Assembly (NCBI RefSeq): GCF_003340555.1
Contig: NZ_QPLJ01000014.1
Coordinates: forward strand, 45,693-109,692
Direction: 5' to 3'
DNA: 64,000 nt
From: Jannaschia formosa
GTDB taxonomy: Bacteria > Pseudomonadota > Alphaproteobacteria > Rhodobacterales > Rhodobacteraceae
How positions within the stretch are numbered: position 1 is the first letter of the stretch; the number at the start of each line of letters is the position of its first letter. The notes below the pieces were generated by a model, which was given only the letters and a program-made list of their open reading frames with translations, was not told where the DNA came from and did no database searches. Below, piece by piece: positions 51,202 through 60,774 of the stretch. A program made the position numbers and the translations under genes.

Positions 51202-52088
51202 GCGATATCAGCCTTCTGCGGGAGCAGCCCGACCCGCCGAAGGTGGATGCCGCCCCTGGCCCGCCCGACGACTACGTCCCCTACGACCGCACCAAGCTGA
51301 GCTATGCGGGCACTTTCACCGATCCGCGCCGCGCCGCCGTGATCCGAACGATGGAGTGGCTGACCGGCAAGGCTCGGCTGCTCTACCTCATCCGCAAGTT
51401 CGAGCGGGAGGGCGTCGAGGAGGGCCAGGCCTTCTTCACCCACGCCCTGCGCGTCATGGGCATCCGCATCGACACTCCGAAAGAGCAGATCGCCCGCATC
51501 CCCGCCACCGGCCCCCTGGTCGTGGTCGCCAACCACCCCCACGGGCTGGTCGACGGGATGGTGCTGGCCGAGCTGATCGGCCGGGTGCGGACCGACTACA
51601 GGATCCTGACCCGGTCGCTGCTGACCGGAGTGCCCGAGATCGGGCAGTTCATGATCCCGGTTCCTTTCCCGCACGAGGCCGACGCGCGGGAGCGGAACCT
51701 GGACATGCGGCGGGCGACGATGGCGCATCTGTCGGACGGGGGCGCGATCGTGCTGTTCCCCTCTGGCTCCGTCGCCTCGTCCGAGACGGCCTGGGGCCCG
51801 GCCGTCGAGAAGGAGTGGAACCCCTTCACCGCAAAGATCATCCGGCTCAGCGGCGCGACGATCCTGCCGATCCATTTCGCAGGCGCGAACTCCCGCGCCT
51901 ATCAGGTCGCCAACCGGCTGTCGGCGACACTGCGCCAGGGGCTGCTTCTGCACGAGGTCGTGCACGCGCTGAACCGCCCGCAGGCGCCGGTGATCCGCAA
52001 GGCGATCCGCCCGGCGGAATGGGGGCCGCAGGCGGGCCAGCCGACGGAGTTCATGGCCTGGCTGCGGGCGCGGACGCTGGACGGCTGA
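51198..52088 (+). CDS. Lysophospholipid/hemolysin-type acyltransferase
   Basis: A 296-residue PlsC-superfamily acyltransferase. The catalytic block is VVVANHPHGLVDG, with the HX5D-like spacing of the hemolysin/OlsA-related branch; the phosphate-binding block is IVLFPSGSVASS. It could acylate a lysophospholipid or ornithine lipid precursor. The GTG start overlaps the HPr stop (GTGA). It ends the chvI operon and may tie membrane lipid modification to envelope sensing, an inference from position. Confidence 0.85.
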   Translation: MSDISLLREQPDPPKVDAAPGPPDDYVPYDRTKLSYAGTFTDPRRAAVIRTMEWLTGKARLLYLIRKFEREGVEEGQAFFTHALRVMGIRIDTPKEQIARIPATGPLVVVANHPHGLVDGMVLAELIGRVRTDYRILTRSLLTGVPEIGQFMIPVPFPHEADARERNLDMRRATMAHLSDGGAIVLFPSGSVASSETAWGPAVEKEWNPFTAKIIRLSGATILPIHFAGANSRAYQVANRLSATLRQGLLLHEVVHALNRPQAPVIRKAIRPAEWGPQAGQPTEFMAWLRARTLDG

Positions 52089-52113
52089 TCGCCGCCGGGT
52101 CCGCGTCCCCGAT

Positions 52114-52992
52114 CTAGCGGGTCGGGACGGGATCGCCCTCGCCGCGGTAGTCATAGAAGCCGCGCTGCGTCTTGCGACCCAGCCAGCCGGCCTCGACATA
52201 TTTCACCAGCAGCGGGCAGGGCCGGTACTTGGTGTCCGCCAGCCCGTCATGCAGCACGTTCATGATCGCAAGGCAGGTGTCGAGCCCGATGAAGTCCGCA
52301 AGCTCCAGCGGTCCCATCGGGTGGTTCGCGCCGAGCTTCATCGAGGTGTCGATCGAGCGGATCGTGCCGACGCCCTCGTAGAGGACATAGACCGCCTCGT
52401 TGATCATCGGCATCAGGATGCGGTTGACGATGAAGGCCGGAAAATCCTCGGCCGAGGCGGCCTGCTTGCCCAGCCGGTCGACCACCGACTTGCAGGCGGC
52501 GAAGGTTTCCTCGTCGGTGGCGATGCCGCGGATCAGCTCGACGAGCTGCATCACCGGCACCGGGTTCATGAAGTGGAAGCCCATGAACTTCTGCGGCCGA
52601 TCGGTGCGCGAGCCGAGCCGCGTGATCGAGATGGACGAGGTGTTCGAGGTCAGGATCGTGTCCGGCCCGAGATGCGGGACGAGCTCCTCGAAGATCGCCT
52701 GCTTGACGGTCTCGCGCTCGGTCGCGGCCTCGATGATGAGGTCGCACTTGGCACAGTCGATCAGGGTCGGGGTGGTGCGGATGCGGGCGAGGGCGGCGTC
52801 GCGTTCCGCGCTCTCGATCTTCTCGCGCGAGACCTGGCGGTCGAGGTTCTTCTCGATCAACTCCATGGCGGCGCGCAGCGCTTCTTCGCTGACATCCGTC
52901 AGGACGACGTCGTAGCCGGCCAGGGCGCAGACATGGGCGATGCCGTTGCCCATCTGACCGGCGCCAACGATGCCGATGCTGCCGATCTCCAT
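52114..52992 (-). CDS. 3-hydroxybutyryl-CoA dehydrogenase
   Basis: A 292-residue NAD(P)-dependent 3-hydroxyacyl-CoA dehydrogenase of the stand-alone HBD/PaaH type. Rossmann motif GIVGAGQMGNGIAHV at the N-terminus, SNTSSISIT, the catalytic His in MGFHFMNPVPVM, and NRILMPMINEA with the LGANHPMGPLELADFIGLD signature. It interconverts acetoacetyl-CoA and 3-hydroxybutyryl-CoA, feeding polyhydroxybutyrate or the ethylmalonyl-CoA pathway. Near etfBA, as in other Rhodobacteraceae. Confidence 0.94.
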   Translation of the reverse strand: MEIGSIGIVGAGQMGNGIAHVCALAGYDVVLTDVSEEALRAAMELIEKNLDRQVSREKIESAERDAALARIRTTPTLIDCAKCDLIIEAATERETVKQAIFEELVPHLGPDTILTSNTSSISITRLGSRTDRPQKFMGFHFMNPVPVMQLVELIRGIATDEETFAACKSVVDRLGKQAASAEDFPAFIVNRILMPMINEAVYVLYEGVGTIRSIDTSMKLGANHPMGPLELADFIGLDTCLAIMNVLHDGLADTKYRPCPLLVKYVEAGWLGRKTQRGFYDYRGEGDPVPTR

Positions 52993-53147
52993 GATGGTCC
53001 CTCCGGTTCGAACGCGGCGACCATATCAGCGGGGCGGGTCGCCGCAAGCGCCGAGCATTCGAGACGAATGCACGCGTCAACCACTCGTCAACCCGCAGGT
53101 GCGCAGGGTGGCCAAGGCCATGCGAATCGCCGCGATGATCGGGAAGG

Positions 53148-53969
53148 ATGATGAGCTACGACCGGGACGACCTGCCGCTCGACTATTACCCGTGCCGCTA
53201 CGGGGCGTCCCGGATCGCGTTCCGCGGTCCCCGGGTCGAGCTGAAGCAGCCCTATACGGTGGTGCTGGGCGGAAGCGAGGTCTACGGCAAGCATGTCGAG
53301 GACCCGTTCTGCGACCGCGTGGCGGAGCTGACGCGCCGCCGCATCGTCAACCTGGGCGTCCATAATGGAGGGCTCGACGTCTTCGCCCGCGACGACGCGC
53401 TGCATCCCGTGATCGCCGGGGCCGAGACGGTCGTCCTTCAGGCGATGGGCGCGGCGAACCTGTCGAACCGCTTCTACACCGTGCATCCACGTCGCAACGA
53501 CCGGTTCCTGCGCCATTCCGTCCTGATGGAGACCCTGTTCCACGAGGTCGATTTCAGCGACTTCGCCTTCACGCGGCACATGCTGACGACGCTGCGGCTG
53601 TGCAGCCCCCAGAGGTTCGCCGTCGTCACCCGCGAGCTGGAGGAGGCCTGGATCGCCCGCATGCGCCTGCTGCTGTCGCGCATCCCGGGGCAGAAGATCC
53701 TGCTCTGGATCGAGGACGCGAGCGGGGACGATCTTGCTGCGGCGCCGTGCTTCGTCTCGGTCGACATGATGCAGAAGCTGACGCCGATGGTCGACAAGCT
53801 GGTGCATTGCGACGTGACCGACGACATGGCCGGGCGTAGGCTGGATGGCCTTCTCTACGCGGAGGAGGAAGAGGCGGCGGCGCTGGCTGCCTTCCCCTCT
53901 GCCGCGCATGAGCGGGTCGGCGTCGCGCTGGCCAAGGCGCTGGGCTGGCGCGGCCAGGTCGCGGCCTGA
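53148..53969 (+). CDS. DUF6473 family protein
   Basis: A 273-residue protein of a family (DUF6473) found largely in Rhodobacteraceae. It starts [25 protein letters not shown] and has a [14 protein letters not shown] segment, [15 protein letters not shown] and [15 protein letters not shown], an arrangement suggesting an SGNH-hydrolase-like or sulfotransferase-adjacent fold, without a clear catalytic triad to my eye. It stands alone between hbd and etfA on the opposite strand and ends in a strong hairpin shared with etfA. Confidence 0.75.
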   Translation: MMSYDRDDLPLDYYPCRYGASRIAFRGPRVELKQPYTVVLGGSEVYGKHVEDPFCDRVAELTRRRIVNLGVHNGGLDVFARDDALHPVIAGAETVVLQAMGAANLSNRFYTVHPRRNDRFLRHSVLMETLFHEVDFSDFAFTRHMLTTLRLCSPQRFAVVTRELEEAWIARMRLLLSRIPGQKILLWIEDASGDDLAAAPCFVSVDMMQKLTPMVDKLVHCDVTDDMAGRRLDGLLYAEEEEAAALAAFPSAAHERVGVALAKALGWRGQVAA

Positions 53970-53974
53970 AACGG

Positions 53975-54010
53975 ACATCGCCGCGACCCCGGGCGGGACC
54001 GCGGCGATGT
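53975..54010. terminator. Bidirectional terminator-like hairpin, DUF6473 / etfA
   Basis: Perfect 11-bp arms ACATCGCCGCG and CGCGGCGATGT around a 14-base loop, between convergent genes; 5 bases after one stop and 22 bases before the other. Confidence 0.65.
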
Positions 54011-54032
54011 GGATCCTGTCGCCGAGACGGCG

Positions 54033-54959
54033 TCAGAGCTTCTCGGTCAGTTCCGGCACGATGGTGAAGAGGTCGCCGACCAGGCCGTAATCGGCGACCT
54101 GGAAGATCGGCGCCTCTTCGTCCTTGTTGATCGCGACGATGATCTTCGAGTCCTTCATCCCCGCGAGGTGCTGGATCGCCCCCGAGATGCCGACCGCGAT
54201 GTAGAGGTCGGGTGCGACGACCTTGCCGGTCTGCCCGACCTGCCAGTCGTTCGGGGCATAGCCCGAGTCGACCGCCGCGCGGGACGCGCCGACGGCGGCG
54301 CCCAGCTTGTCGGCCAGCTTCTCGACGATCTTGAAGTCCTCTTCGGAGCCGATGCCGCGCCCGCCGGAGACGACGATCCCGGCTGAGGTCAGTTCGGGCC
54401 GGTCGCTCTCGGCGACCTTGTCCTCGACCCACTCGCTGAGGCCCGGGTTCTGGGCGGCCGACACGATCTCGACCGGGGCGGAATTGCCGGTGCCTGCCGC
54501 GTCGAAGGTCGAGGTGCGGATCGTCATCACCTTGGTCGCGTCCGAGGACTTGACCGTCTGCACGGCGTTGCCCGCATAGATCGGACGCTCGAACGTGTCG
54601 GCATCGACGATGCCGGTGACGTCCGACAGGATCATCACGTCCAGCAGGGCGGCGATGCGCGGCATCACGTTCTTGGCGTCCGTCGTCGAGGGCGCGAGGA
54701 TGTGGCTGTAGTCGCCCGCGAGCGACACGACCAGTGCCGCCGTCGGCTCGGCCAGGCGGTGGCCCAGGGACGGATCCTCGGCGACCAGCACCTTCGAGAC
54801 GCCGTCGAGCGTCGCCGCCGTCTCGCCCGCCGCCGCGGCCGAGGCCCCGGCGCAGAGCAGCGTGACGTCGCCCAGCTTCACCGCCGCCGTCAGCGCCTTG
54901 GAGGTCGCGTCGACGTTGAGCTCGCCATTGGTCACTTCACCGATCAGAAGAACCGCCAT
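54033..54959 (-). CDS. etfA: Electron transfer flavoprotein alpha subunit
   Basis: FAD-carrying subunit of ETF, which takes electrons from acyl-CoA dehydrogenases (including methylsuccinyl-CoA dehydrogenase) and passes them to ETF-ubiquinone oxidoreductase. 308 residues; the C-terminal FAD domain has [49 protein letters not shown] and [17 protein letters not shown]. Its ATG shares a base with the etfB stop. Confidence 0.96.
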   Translation of the reverse strand: MAVLLIGEVTNGELNVDATSKALTAAVKLGDVTLLCAGASAAAAGETAATLDGVSKVLVAEDPSLGHRLAEPTAALVVSLAGDYSHILAPSTTDAKNVMPRIAALLDVMILSDVTGIVDADTFERPIYAGNAVQTVKSSDATKVMTIRTSTFDAAGTGNSAPVEIVSAAQNPGLSEWVEDKVAESDRPELTSAGIVVSGGRGIGSEEDFKIVEKLADKLGAAVGASRAAVDSGYAPNDWQVGQTGKVVAPDLYIAVGISGAIQHLAGMKDSKIIVAINKDEEAPIFQVADYGLVGDLFTIVPELTEKL

Positions 54960-55717
54960 CAGACCGCCCCCGCTTCCTTGAGTTTCGCCACCAGCTCGTC
55001 CACGTCCTTGACCATTTCGCCGGCCTTGCGGACCGGGGGCTCTGCGGTCTTGACGATCTCGAGCCGGGGAGTGACGTCGACGCCGTAATCGGCAGGTGTC
55101 TTCTCATCCAGAGGCTTCTTCTTCGCCTTCATGATGTTCGGCAGCGAGGCGTAGCGCGGCTCGTTCAGGCGCAGATCGACGGTGACGATCGAGGGCATCT
55201 TCACCTTGATCGTCTGCAACCCGCCATCGACCTCACGGGTGACGACGGCATGCTCGCCCTCGACATTGACCTCGGAGGCGAAGGTCGCCTGGGACCAGCC
55301 CAGCAGCGCGGACAGCATCTGGCCGGTCGCGTTCATGTCGTTGTCGATGGCCTGCTTGCCCGCGAGCACGAGGCCCGGCTGCTCTTCCTCGATCACGCCC
55401 TTGAGGATCTTGGCCACGGCGAGCGGCTCGATGTCCTGATGGACGTCGTCGGTGGCGACCACCAGGATCGCGCGGTCCGCGCCCATGGCGAGCGCGGTAC
55501 GCAGCGTCTCCTGCGCCTGCTTCACGCCGATCGAGACGGCGACCACCTCATCGGCCACGCCCTTCTCCTTCAGGCGGATGGCTTCCTCGACGGCGATCTC
55601 GTCGAAAGGGTTCATCGACATCTTCACGTTGGCGAGGTCCACGCCGGACCCGTCGGCCTTGACCCGGACCTTCACGTTGTAGTCGATCACCCGCTTCACG
55701 GGCACGAGCACTTTCAT
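54959..55717 (-). CDS. etfB: Electron transfer flavoprotein beta subunit
   Basis: AMP-binding partner of EtfA, 252 residues. The start [32 protein letters not shown], the recognition loop region [17 protein letters not shown] and GADRAILV are typical. The ATG at 55717 has GGAGGAAC upstream; longer readings add unrelated residues. First gene of an etfBA pair, with an operator-like palindrome about 100 bases upstream. Confidence 0.96.
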   Translation of the reverse strand: MKVLVPVKRVIDYNVKVRVKADGSGVDLANVKMSMNPFDEIAVEEAIRLKEKGVADEVVAVSIGVKQAQETLRTALAMGADRAILVVATDDVHQDIEPLAVAKILKGVIEEEQPGLVLAGKQAIDNDMNATGQMLSALLGWSQATFASEVNVEGEHAVVTREVDGGLQTIKVKMPSIVTVDLRLNEPRYASLPNIMKAKKKPLDEKTPADYGVDVTPRLEIVKTAEPPVRKAGEMVKDVDELVAKLKEAGAV

Positions 55718-55815
55718 GGCGTTCCTCCTTCGCGATCTTTGGCGCGGGTCTAGCGCGTCGTCGCAGGGGCGGACAGTCTCAAAACGACGCGGCGGGGCCA
55801 TCTGACGCAATGTCT

Positions 55816-55829
55816 TGACGTGCACGTCA
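55816..55829. promoter_or_regulatory. Operator-like palindrome upstream of etfBA
   Basis: TGACGTGCACGTCA, a perfect 14-base palindrome preceded by T to give TTGACGT, about 100 bases upstream of etfB. It resembles, from memory, the TTGACGT-type sites attributed to MerR-family regulators of branched-chain and fatty acid breakdown (LiuR type), which often control etf genes. No regulator gene is adjacent. Confidence 0.45.
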
Positions 55830-55864
55830 CGAATCCCGCCCCTCCTGTGCGTGGACTGGGGGGA

Positions 55865-55925
55865 GGGGGCTCTGCCCCCGCTCGCTTCGCTCGCCCCCCG
55901 GCATATTTGAGGAGCATCGAAAGGG
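55865..55925. repeat. Dispersed hairpin-plus-ATATTTG repeat, copy D
   Basis: GGGGGC-TCT-GCCCCC hairpin (55865-55879), then CTCGCTTCGCTCGC and GCATATTTGAGGAGCATCGA. It has the same parts as copies at 16481 and 39821 (G/C hairpin with 3-base loop beside a short A/T block). It lies between etfB and the adenosyltransferase gene. Confidence 0.6.
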
Positions 55926-55952
55926 AAACCGGCGCGACGCGCCCCCGCCGGG

Positions 55953-56528
55953 CTAAGTCCGGTTCGCCCCCGGAACCCACAAGACGTCCGCGCGGCCGTC
56001 GTCGTTGGCGATGCGCGAGGCGACGAAGAACCAGTCGGACAGGCGGTTGAGATAGCGCACCGCCGCCTCGTTCACGTCCTCGGTCCCGGCGAGTGCGACG
56101 CAGAGGCGCTCGGCCCGGCGCGTGACCGTCCGGCAGAGATGCAGATGTGAGGAGAGCGCGCTGCCGCCGGGCAGGACGAAGCTGCGCAGCGGCTCCAGCG
56201 CCTCGTTCATCGCGTCGATTTCGGCTTCCAGCCGGTCGACCTGGCCGGCCGTCATGCGCAGCGGCGGGTATTCCGCCTCGGCGTCTTTCGCCATGTCGGG
56301 GCGGCAGAGATCGGCGCCGAGGTCGAAGAGGTCGTTCTGGATCGCGGCCAGAAGCGCGTCCATTTCACCGCCGGCATGCAGCCGGGCCATGCCAATCGTG
56401 GCGTTTGCCTCGTCCACGGTCCCGTAGGCCTCGACCCGGGGGGAGGTCTTCGGCACGCGGACGCCATTGCCCAGCGCGGTCGTCCCGGCGTCGCCGGTCC
56501 TGGTGTAGATCTTCGACAGGACGACCAT
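55953..56528 (-). CDS. PduO-type cob(I)alamin adenosyltransferase
   Basis: Forms adenosylcobalamin from ATP and cob(I)alamin. 191 residues with the ATP-binding start [40 protein letters not shown] and the C-terminal [15 protein letters not shown]. Adenosylcobalamin is needed by ethylmalonyl-CoA and methylmalonyl-CoA mutases, so the gene fits the neighbouring mcd/etf/hbd theme. It lies 1 base after the HIG1 gene and is likely cotranscribed with it. Confidence 0.94.
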   Translation of the reverse strand: MVVLSKIYTRTGDAGTTALGNGVRVPKTSPRVEAYGTVDEANATIGMARLHAGGEMDALLAAIQNDLFDLGADLCRPDMAKDAEAEYPPLRMTAGQVDRLEAEIDAMNEALEPLRSFVLPGGSALSSHLHLCRTVTRRAERLCVALAGTEDVNEAAVRYLNRLSDWFFVASRIANDDGRADVLWVPGANRT

Positions 56529-56529
56529 C

Positions 56530-56736
56530 TCAGGCCCCCCGCCCGCGCAACCAGACGAAGCCCAGAAGCAGCGCGACGGCGATGAACTGCGCGATGATCC
56601 GCCAGCGCATCATCCGGTTGCCGTGCTTGGCGTTGAACGCGCCGCCCTTGGCGAAGCCGCCGATCCCGACGAGCAGGATCACGACCACCGCGAGGCAGGC
56701 GGCGGCCACGACGTAGAAGAGGGGATCGTCGGTCAT
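56530..56736 (-). CDS. HIG1-domain twin-transmembrane protein
   Basis: A 68-residue protein with two membrane helices (about residues 6-25 and 47-64) and the HIG1 motif RxRx3Q seen as RWRIIAQ, preceded by the GNRMM turn. HIG1 proteins associate with cytochrome c oxidase and respiratory supercomplexes in mitochondria; the same role in alphaproteobacteria is inferred. Upstream of, and probably cotranscribed with, the adenosyltransferase gene. Confidence 0.85.
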   Translation of the reverse strand: MTDDPLFYVVAAACLAVVVILLVGIGGFAKGGAFNAKHGNRMMRWRIIAQFIAVALLLGFVWLRGRGA

Positions 56737-56778
56737 GAGGTCTCCTTGTGTCCGTCCTCCGAAACCTAGGGGCCTCGG

Positions 56779-57603
56779 TCAGCGTTTCGAGAGGATTCGG
56801 TCCAGCGCCTGCGTCGGCAACAGCCGCTTCATCGCCCCCGCGAAATGGGTCGGCGTCGTGACGTAGTAGCGCGCGCGGGGCCGGGGCGCCTCGACGGCGT
56901 GGATCAGCTTCGCGGTCACGGCGGAGGGCGGAAGCTCGAACCGGTCGACCTTGTCCGAGCCGAGCCGCGCGATCTGCGCCTCGTAGTCGCGCGCGCGCGG
57001 GGCGCCCTTCCAGTCGATCCATCTCTCGAACTGGCGCCGGGCGTTGCGCCGGAACTCGGTGGTGATCGGGCCGGGCTCGATCAGCGAGACATGGATGCCC
57101 GTGCCTGCCATCTCCATCCGCAGCGTGTCCGTCAGCCCCTCCAGCGCGAACTTCGTGGCGTTGTAGCTGCCCCGCCAGGGCATCGCGGTGATGCCAAGGA
57201 CGCTGGAGCATTGCACGATCCGCCCGCCGCCCTGCGCCCGCATGATCGGGAGGACGCGGCGGGTCAACGCGTGCCAGCCGAAGAAGTTGGCCTCGAAAAT
57301 GGCGCGCAGCGCGTCGGTCGGCAGGTCCTCGACCAGCCCCGGAATGGCATAGGCCCCGTTGTTGAAGAGCGCGTGGAGCGTGCCGCCCGTCTCGTCGGCG
57401 ATGCGGTCGAGCGCGGGGCCGAGGGTGCGGCCGTCCTCGTAGTCGATCCGCGGCGACGACAGCCCCTCCGCCTCCAGGCGTGCGCAGTCCTCGGCCTTGC
57501 GGCAGGCGGCGAAGACCTTCCATCCGCGCGCGGCCATCGTCCGTGCCGCGTCGAGCCCGATACCGCTGGAACAGCCGGTGATGAGAATGCTGCGCCTGTG
57601 CAC
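56779..57603 (-). CDS. Short-chain dehydrogenase/reductase
   Basis: A 274-residue classical SDR. Cofactor motif TGCSSGIG at residues 8-15, NNGAYA, catalytic SSVLG serine and YNATK (Tyr-Lys pair), and IEPGPITTEF. The substrate is unknown; the family fits lipid or steroid-like alcohols or ketones. The GTG at 57603 has GGAGG 5 bases upstream and is preferred over an ATG 14 codons earlier, which lacks a ribosome-binding site and adds a nonconserved lead. Confidence 0.87.
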   Translation of the reverse strand: MHRRSILITGCSSGIGLDAARTMAARGWKVFAACRKAEDCARLEAEGLSSPRIDYEDGRTLGPALDRIADETGGTLHALFNNGAYAIPGLVEDLPTDALRAIFEANFFGWHALTRRVLPIMRAQGGGRIVQCSSVLGITAMPWRGSYNATKFALEGLTDTLRMEMAGTGIHVSLIEPGPITTEFRRNARRQFERWIDWKGAPRARDYEAQIARLGSDKVDRFELPPSAVTAKLIHAVEAPRPRARYYVTTPTHFAGAMKRLLPTQALDRILSKR

Positions 57604-57701
57604 CGCCGCCTCCGATTCGTGGATCTCGGCGGTGCTATGGGCCATGGGCCGGGTACACGAAAGGGCGCCCGGTCCCGGACGCCCCCGCCTCGCTGCGGCG
57701 A

Positions 57702-58250
57702 TCAGCTCTGTTCGAGGAAGCGGGCGGCCATGAAGCCGGTCAGGCCGGTCGAGACGTCGCGGATCTCCTGCCAGCCATCGACCGGCTCGCCGATGGCTTC
57801 GGCGAGCGTGCCGCGCGGCAGGCTGTCGACCACGTCGTTCGAGGTGGACGGGCCGGAGCGCATGTTGACCCGGCTGCCGGTGACGCGCAGCAGGCCCTCG
57901 GTGCCCGGCTCCGCTGCCGCGGCGGTCTCGGGGGTCGCGGCCGCTGCCGGGGCGACGAGGCTTACAACGACCGGCTCGCCGATCAGGCGCGGGGTGGGGG
58001 CGCTGGGAGCGGGCGCCGAGGCGGCGACCACAGCCGGATCGGGCGCGGCGACCACGGTGCGGGTCACCTGCGGCTCGGACGGACTGAGGCCGAGGATCGT
58101 CGGGCGGTCGAACTCGGCGGTCTCGGTCGGGACGACGGAGGCGATCACGGGCGTCGCCACGTCCCTTTCGAGGTCGTTCTCGATCGGCTGGCCCCAGATG
58201 ACGAACCCGACATAAAGCGCCGCGGCGAGCGTGAAGGTCAGTTTCATCAT
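57702..58250 (-). CDS. SH3b-domain exported protein
   Basis: A 182-residue protein with an N-terminal signal anchor (MMKLTFTLAAALYVGFVIWG), a long alanine/proline/valine-rich linker (residues 20-115) and a C-terminal bacterial SH3 domain (LLRVTGSRVNMRSGPSTSNDVVDSLPRG at 118-145, GWQEIRD, GFMAARFL). Such proteins bind peptidoglycan or other envelope components. GGAGGA stands before the tandem ATG-ATG start. Divergent from parC. Confidence 0.85.
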   Translation of the reverse strand: MMKLTFTLAAALYVGFVIWGQPIENDLERDVATPVIASVVPTETAEFDRPTILGLSPSEPQVTRTVVAAPDPAVVAASAPAPSAPTPRLIGEPVVVSLVAPAAAATPETAAAAEPGTEGLLRVTGSRVNMRSGPSTSNDVVDSLPRGTLAEAIGEPVDGWQEIRDVSTGLTGFMAARFLEQS

Positions 58251-58336
58251 GGTGGAATCCTCCGGCAGGAAAACGCGAATCTGCTAATCAAACACCGACC
58301 GCTCTAGCCGGTTCCCTCGGGGCTGAGCCAGTCGCA

Positions 58337-58344
58337 TTAACCAT
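58337..58344 (+). promoter_or_regulatory. CtrA half-site in the SH3b/parC divergent region
   Basis: TTAACCAT, the eight-base form of the CtrA half-site, between the divergent SH3b and parC genes (88 bases before parC). Only a half-site, so weak evidence on its own. Confidence 0.3.
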
Positions 58345-58377
58345 ACCACGGAGGGGCGGCAATTCGAACCCGTGTTC

Positions 58378-58406
58378 TTGTGATGTTTCGGCCTCAAGGC
58401 TAAGTC
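58378..58406 (+). promoter_or_regulatory. Candidate parC promoter
   Basis: TTGTGA (58378-58383) and TAAGTC (58401-58406), 17 bases apart. Transcription would start within a base or two of the parC ATG (58414), implying a leaderless mRNA; no convincing ribosome-binding site is present. Confidence 0.4.
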
Positions 58407-58413
58407 CTGCGCC

Positions 58414-60774
58414 ATGACCCCGCCAGACGACGACCCAGATCGGACCCCGACCGATCCCGCCCCCGAGGACAGCGTCACCGCCGAACCGCTGTCGCGGGCG
58501 ATCGGTGACCGCTACCTGACCTATGCGCTCAGCACGATCATGCACCGCGCGCTGCCGGACGCGCGCGACGGGCTGAAACCCGTGCATCGCCGCATCCTCT
58601 ACGCCATGCGCGAGTTGCGGCTGGCCTCCAACGGGGGGTTCCGCAAGTCGGCCAAGATCTCGGGCGACGTGATGGGGAACTACCACCCGCACGGCGACGC
58701 CGCGATCTACGACGCGATGGCGCGGCTCGCGCAGGATTTCGCGGTTCGCTATCCGCTGGTGGACGGGCAGGGGAACTTCGGCAATATCGACGGCGACAAC
58801 CCCGCCGCCGCCCGCTACACCGAAGCCCGGATGACCGCCGCCGCCGAGGCCCTGCTGGAGGGGCTGGCCGAGGACGCGGTGGACTGGCGCGACAACTACG
58901 ACGGCACCTTGCGAGAGCCGGTCGTCCTGCCCGCCGCCTTCCCGAACCTGCTGGCCAACGGCGCCGCCGGCATCGCCGTCGGGATGGCGACCAACATCCC
59001 GCCCCACAACCTCGACGAACTGATCGCGGCCTGCCTGCACCTCATCAAGGCGCCAAACGCCCGCGACGAGACTCTGGTGGAGCATATCCCCGGCCCCGAC
59101 TTCCCCACCGGCGGCATCATCGTGGAGCCGCGCGAGGCGATCCTGGAGGCCTACCGCACGGGCCGCGGCGCCTTCCGGCTGCGCGCGCGCCACGTGATCG
59201 AGGATCTGGGCAAGGGCCAGTGGCAGATCGTCGTGACCGAGATCCCCTATCAGGTGCAGAAGGGGAAGCTGATCGAGAAGCTGGCCGAGCTTGTCCTGCA
59301 GAAGAAGGTCCCGATCCTGGCCGATGTCCGGGACGAGAGCGCCGACGACATCCGCATCGTGCTGGAGCCACGGACGCGCAACGTCGATCCGGACGTGCTG
59401 ATGTCGACGCTCTACCGCCTGTCGGAGCTGGAGACGCGCTTCCCGCTCAACATGAACGTGCTGATCGACGGGGTCACGCCGCGCGTCTGCAGCTTGCGCG
59501 AGGTGCTGCAGGCCTTCCTCGACCACCGCCGCGACGTGCTGCTGCGGCGGTCGCGCCACCGGATCGGCAAGATCGACCACCGGCTGGAAGTGCTGGAGGG
59601 GTTCATCCTCGCCTATCTCAACCTCGACCGGGTCATCGACATCATCCGCTACGACGACGCCCCGAAGGAGGCGCTGATGGCGGAGCAATGGTCGTCCGCC
59701 TACCGCCGCGCGACGGACGAATCCGACTATGTCTCGCCGCTGCCCGCGAAGGGCGAGCCGCAGCTTTCGGACGTTCAGGCCGAGGCGATCCTCAACATGC
59801 GCCTGCGTGCGTTGCGGAGGCTGGAGGAGATGGCGCTTCTGAAGGAGCGGGACGCGCTGATGGAGGAGCGGGCAGGGCTTCAGGACCTGCTCGACGACGA
59901 TGACCTGCAGTGGAAGGCTATCTCGGCCGAGCTGCGCGAGGTCCGCAAGCTGATGGGCAAGTCGACCGAGGCCGGGCGCCGCCGCACCGATTTCGCCGAG
60001 GCGGTCGAGGTGGCCGATGTCCCGCTGGAGGCGATGATCGAGCGCGAGCCGATCACCGTCGTCTGCTCCCAGATGGGCTGGATGCGCGCGCTGTCGGGCC
60101 ACCAGCCGCTCGAGAAGGAGCTGAAATACAAGGACGGCGACGGGCCCGCCTTCGTCTTCCACGCCGAGACGACCGACAAGCTGATCGTCTGGGGCTCGGA
60201 CGGCCGGGCCTATACGCTGCAGGCCAGCCAGCTTCCGGGCGGGCGCGGCATGGGCGAGCCCTTGCGGCTGATGGTCGACATCCCGCAGGAGACGCGGATC
60301 GTCGACCTGTTCATCCACGCCCCCGGCCGCAAGCTGTTGCTGGCATCCACGGCGGGGGACGGGTTCGTCTGCCCCGAGGACGAGATGCTCGCCTCCAAGC
60401 GGGCGGGCAAGCAGGTGCTGAACGTGCGCGGCGACGTGAGCGCCCTGCGCCCCGTGACGGCCCAGGGCGACCACGTCGCCACCATCGGCGACAACCGCAA
60501 GATGCTGGTCTTCCCGCTGTCCGAGCTGCCGGAGATGCCGCGCGGCAAGGGCGTGCGGCTGCAGCGGTTCAAGGACGGGGGCCTTGCGGACCTGACCTGC
60601 CTGACGCTTGCCGATGGCCTGCGCTGGGTGACCGAGAAGGGCCAGAACCGCCACCAGCAGGACCTGTCGGAATGGGTGGGCGCGCGGGCGCAGGCGGGGC
60701 GGATGGCGCCCCGCGGCTTCCCGCGGGACAACCGGTTCCAGGCGCCGCCTGCCACCGCCACGCCCGATGGCTGA
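58414..60774 (+). CDS. parC: DNA topoisomerase IV subunit A
   Basis: Decatenating type II topoisomerase A subunit, 786 residues. The breakage-reunion domain has [31 protein letters not shown] and the active-site Tyr135 in [10 protein letters not shown]; the C-terminal beta-pinwheel starts near residue 500. Its length and the shortened pinwheel point to ParC rather than GyrA. At the quinolone-contact positions it has Ala96 and Asp100 where Escherichia coli has Ser80 and Glu84. The next gene overlaps its end by 8 bases. Confidence 0.93.
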   Translation: MTPPDDDPDRTPTDPAPEDSVTAEPLSRAIGDRYLTYALSTIMHRALPDARDGLKPVHRRILYAMRELRLASNGGFRKSAKISGDVMGNYHPHGDAAIYDAMARLAQDFAVRYPLVDGQGNFGNIDGDNPAAARYTEARMTAAAEALLEGLAEDAVDWRDNYDGTLREPVVLPAAFPNLLANGAAGIAVGMATNIPPHNLDELIAACLHLIKAPNARDETLVEHIPGPDFPTGGIIVEPREAILEAYRTGRGAFRLRARHVIEDLGKGQWQIVVTEIPYQVQKGKLIEKLAELVLQKKVPILADVRDESADDIRIVLEPRTRNVDPDVLMSTLYRLSELETRFPLNMNVLIDGVTPRVCSLREVLQAFLDHRRDVLLRRSRHRIGKIDHRLEVLEGFILAYLNLDRVIDIIRYDDAPKEALMAEQWSSAYRRATDESDYVSPLPAKGEPQLSDVQAEAILNMRLRALRRLEEMALLKERDALMEERAGLQDLLDDDDLQWKAISAELREVRKLMGKSTEAGRRRTDFAEAVEVADVPLEAMIEREPITVVCSQMGWMRALSGHQPLEKELKYKDGDGPAFVFHAETTDKLIVWGSDGRAYTLQASQLPGGRGMGEPLRLMVDIPQETRIVDLFIHAPGRKLLLASTAGDGFVCPEDEMLASKRAGKQVLNVRGDVSALRPVTAQGDHVATIGDNRKMLVFPLSELPEMPRGKGVRLQRFKDGGLADLTCLTLADGLRWVTEKGQNRHQQDLSEWVGARAQAGRMAPRGFPRDNRFQAPPATATPDG

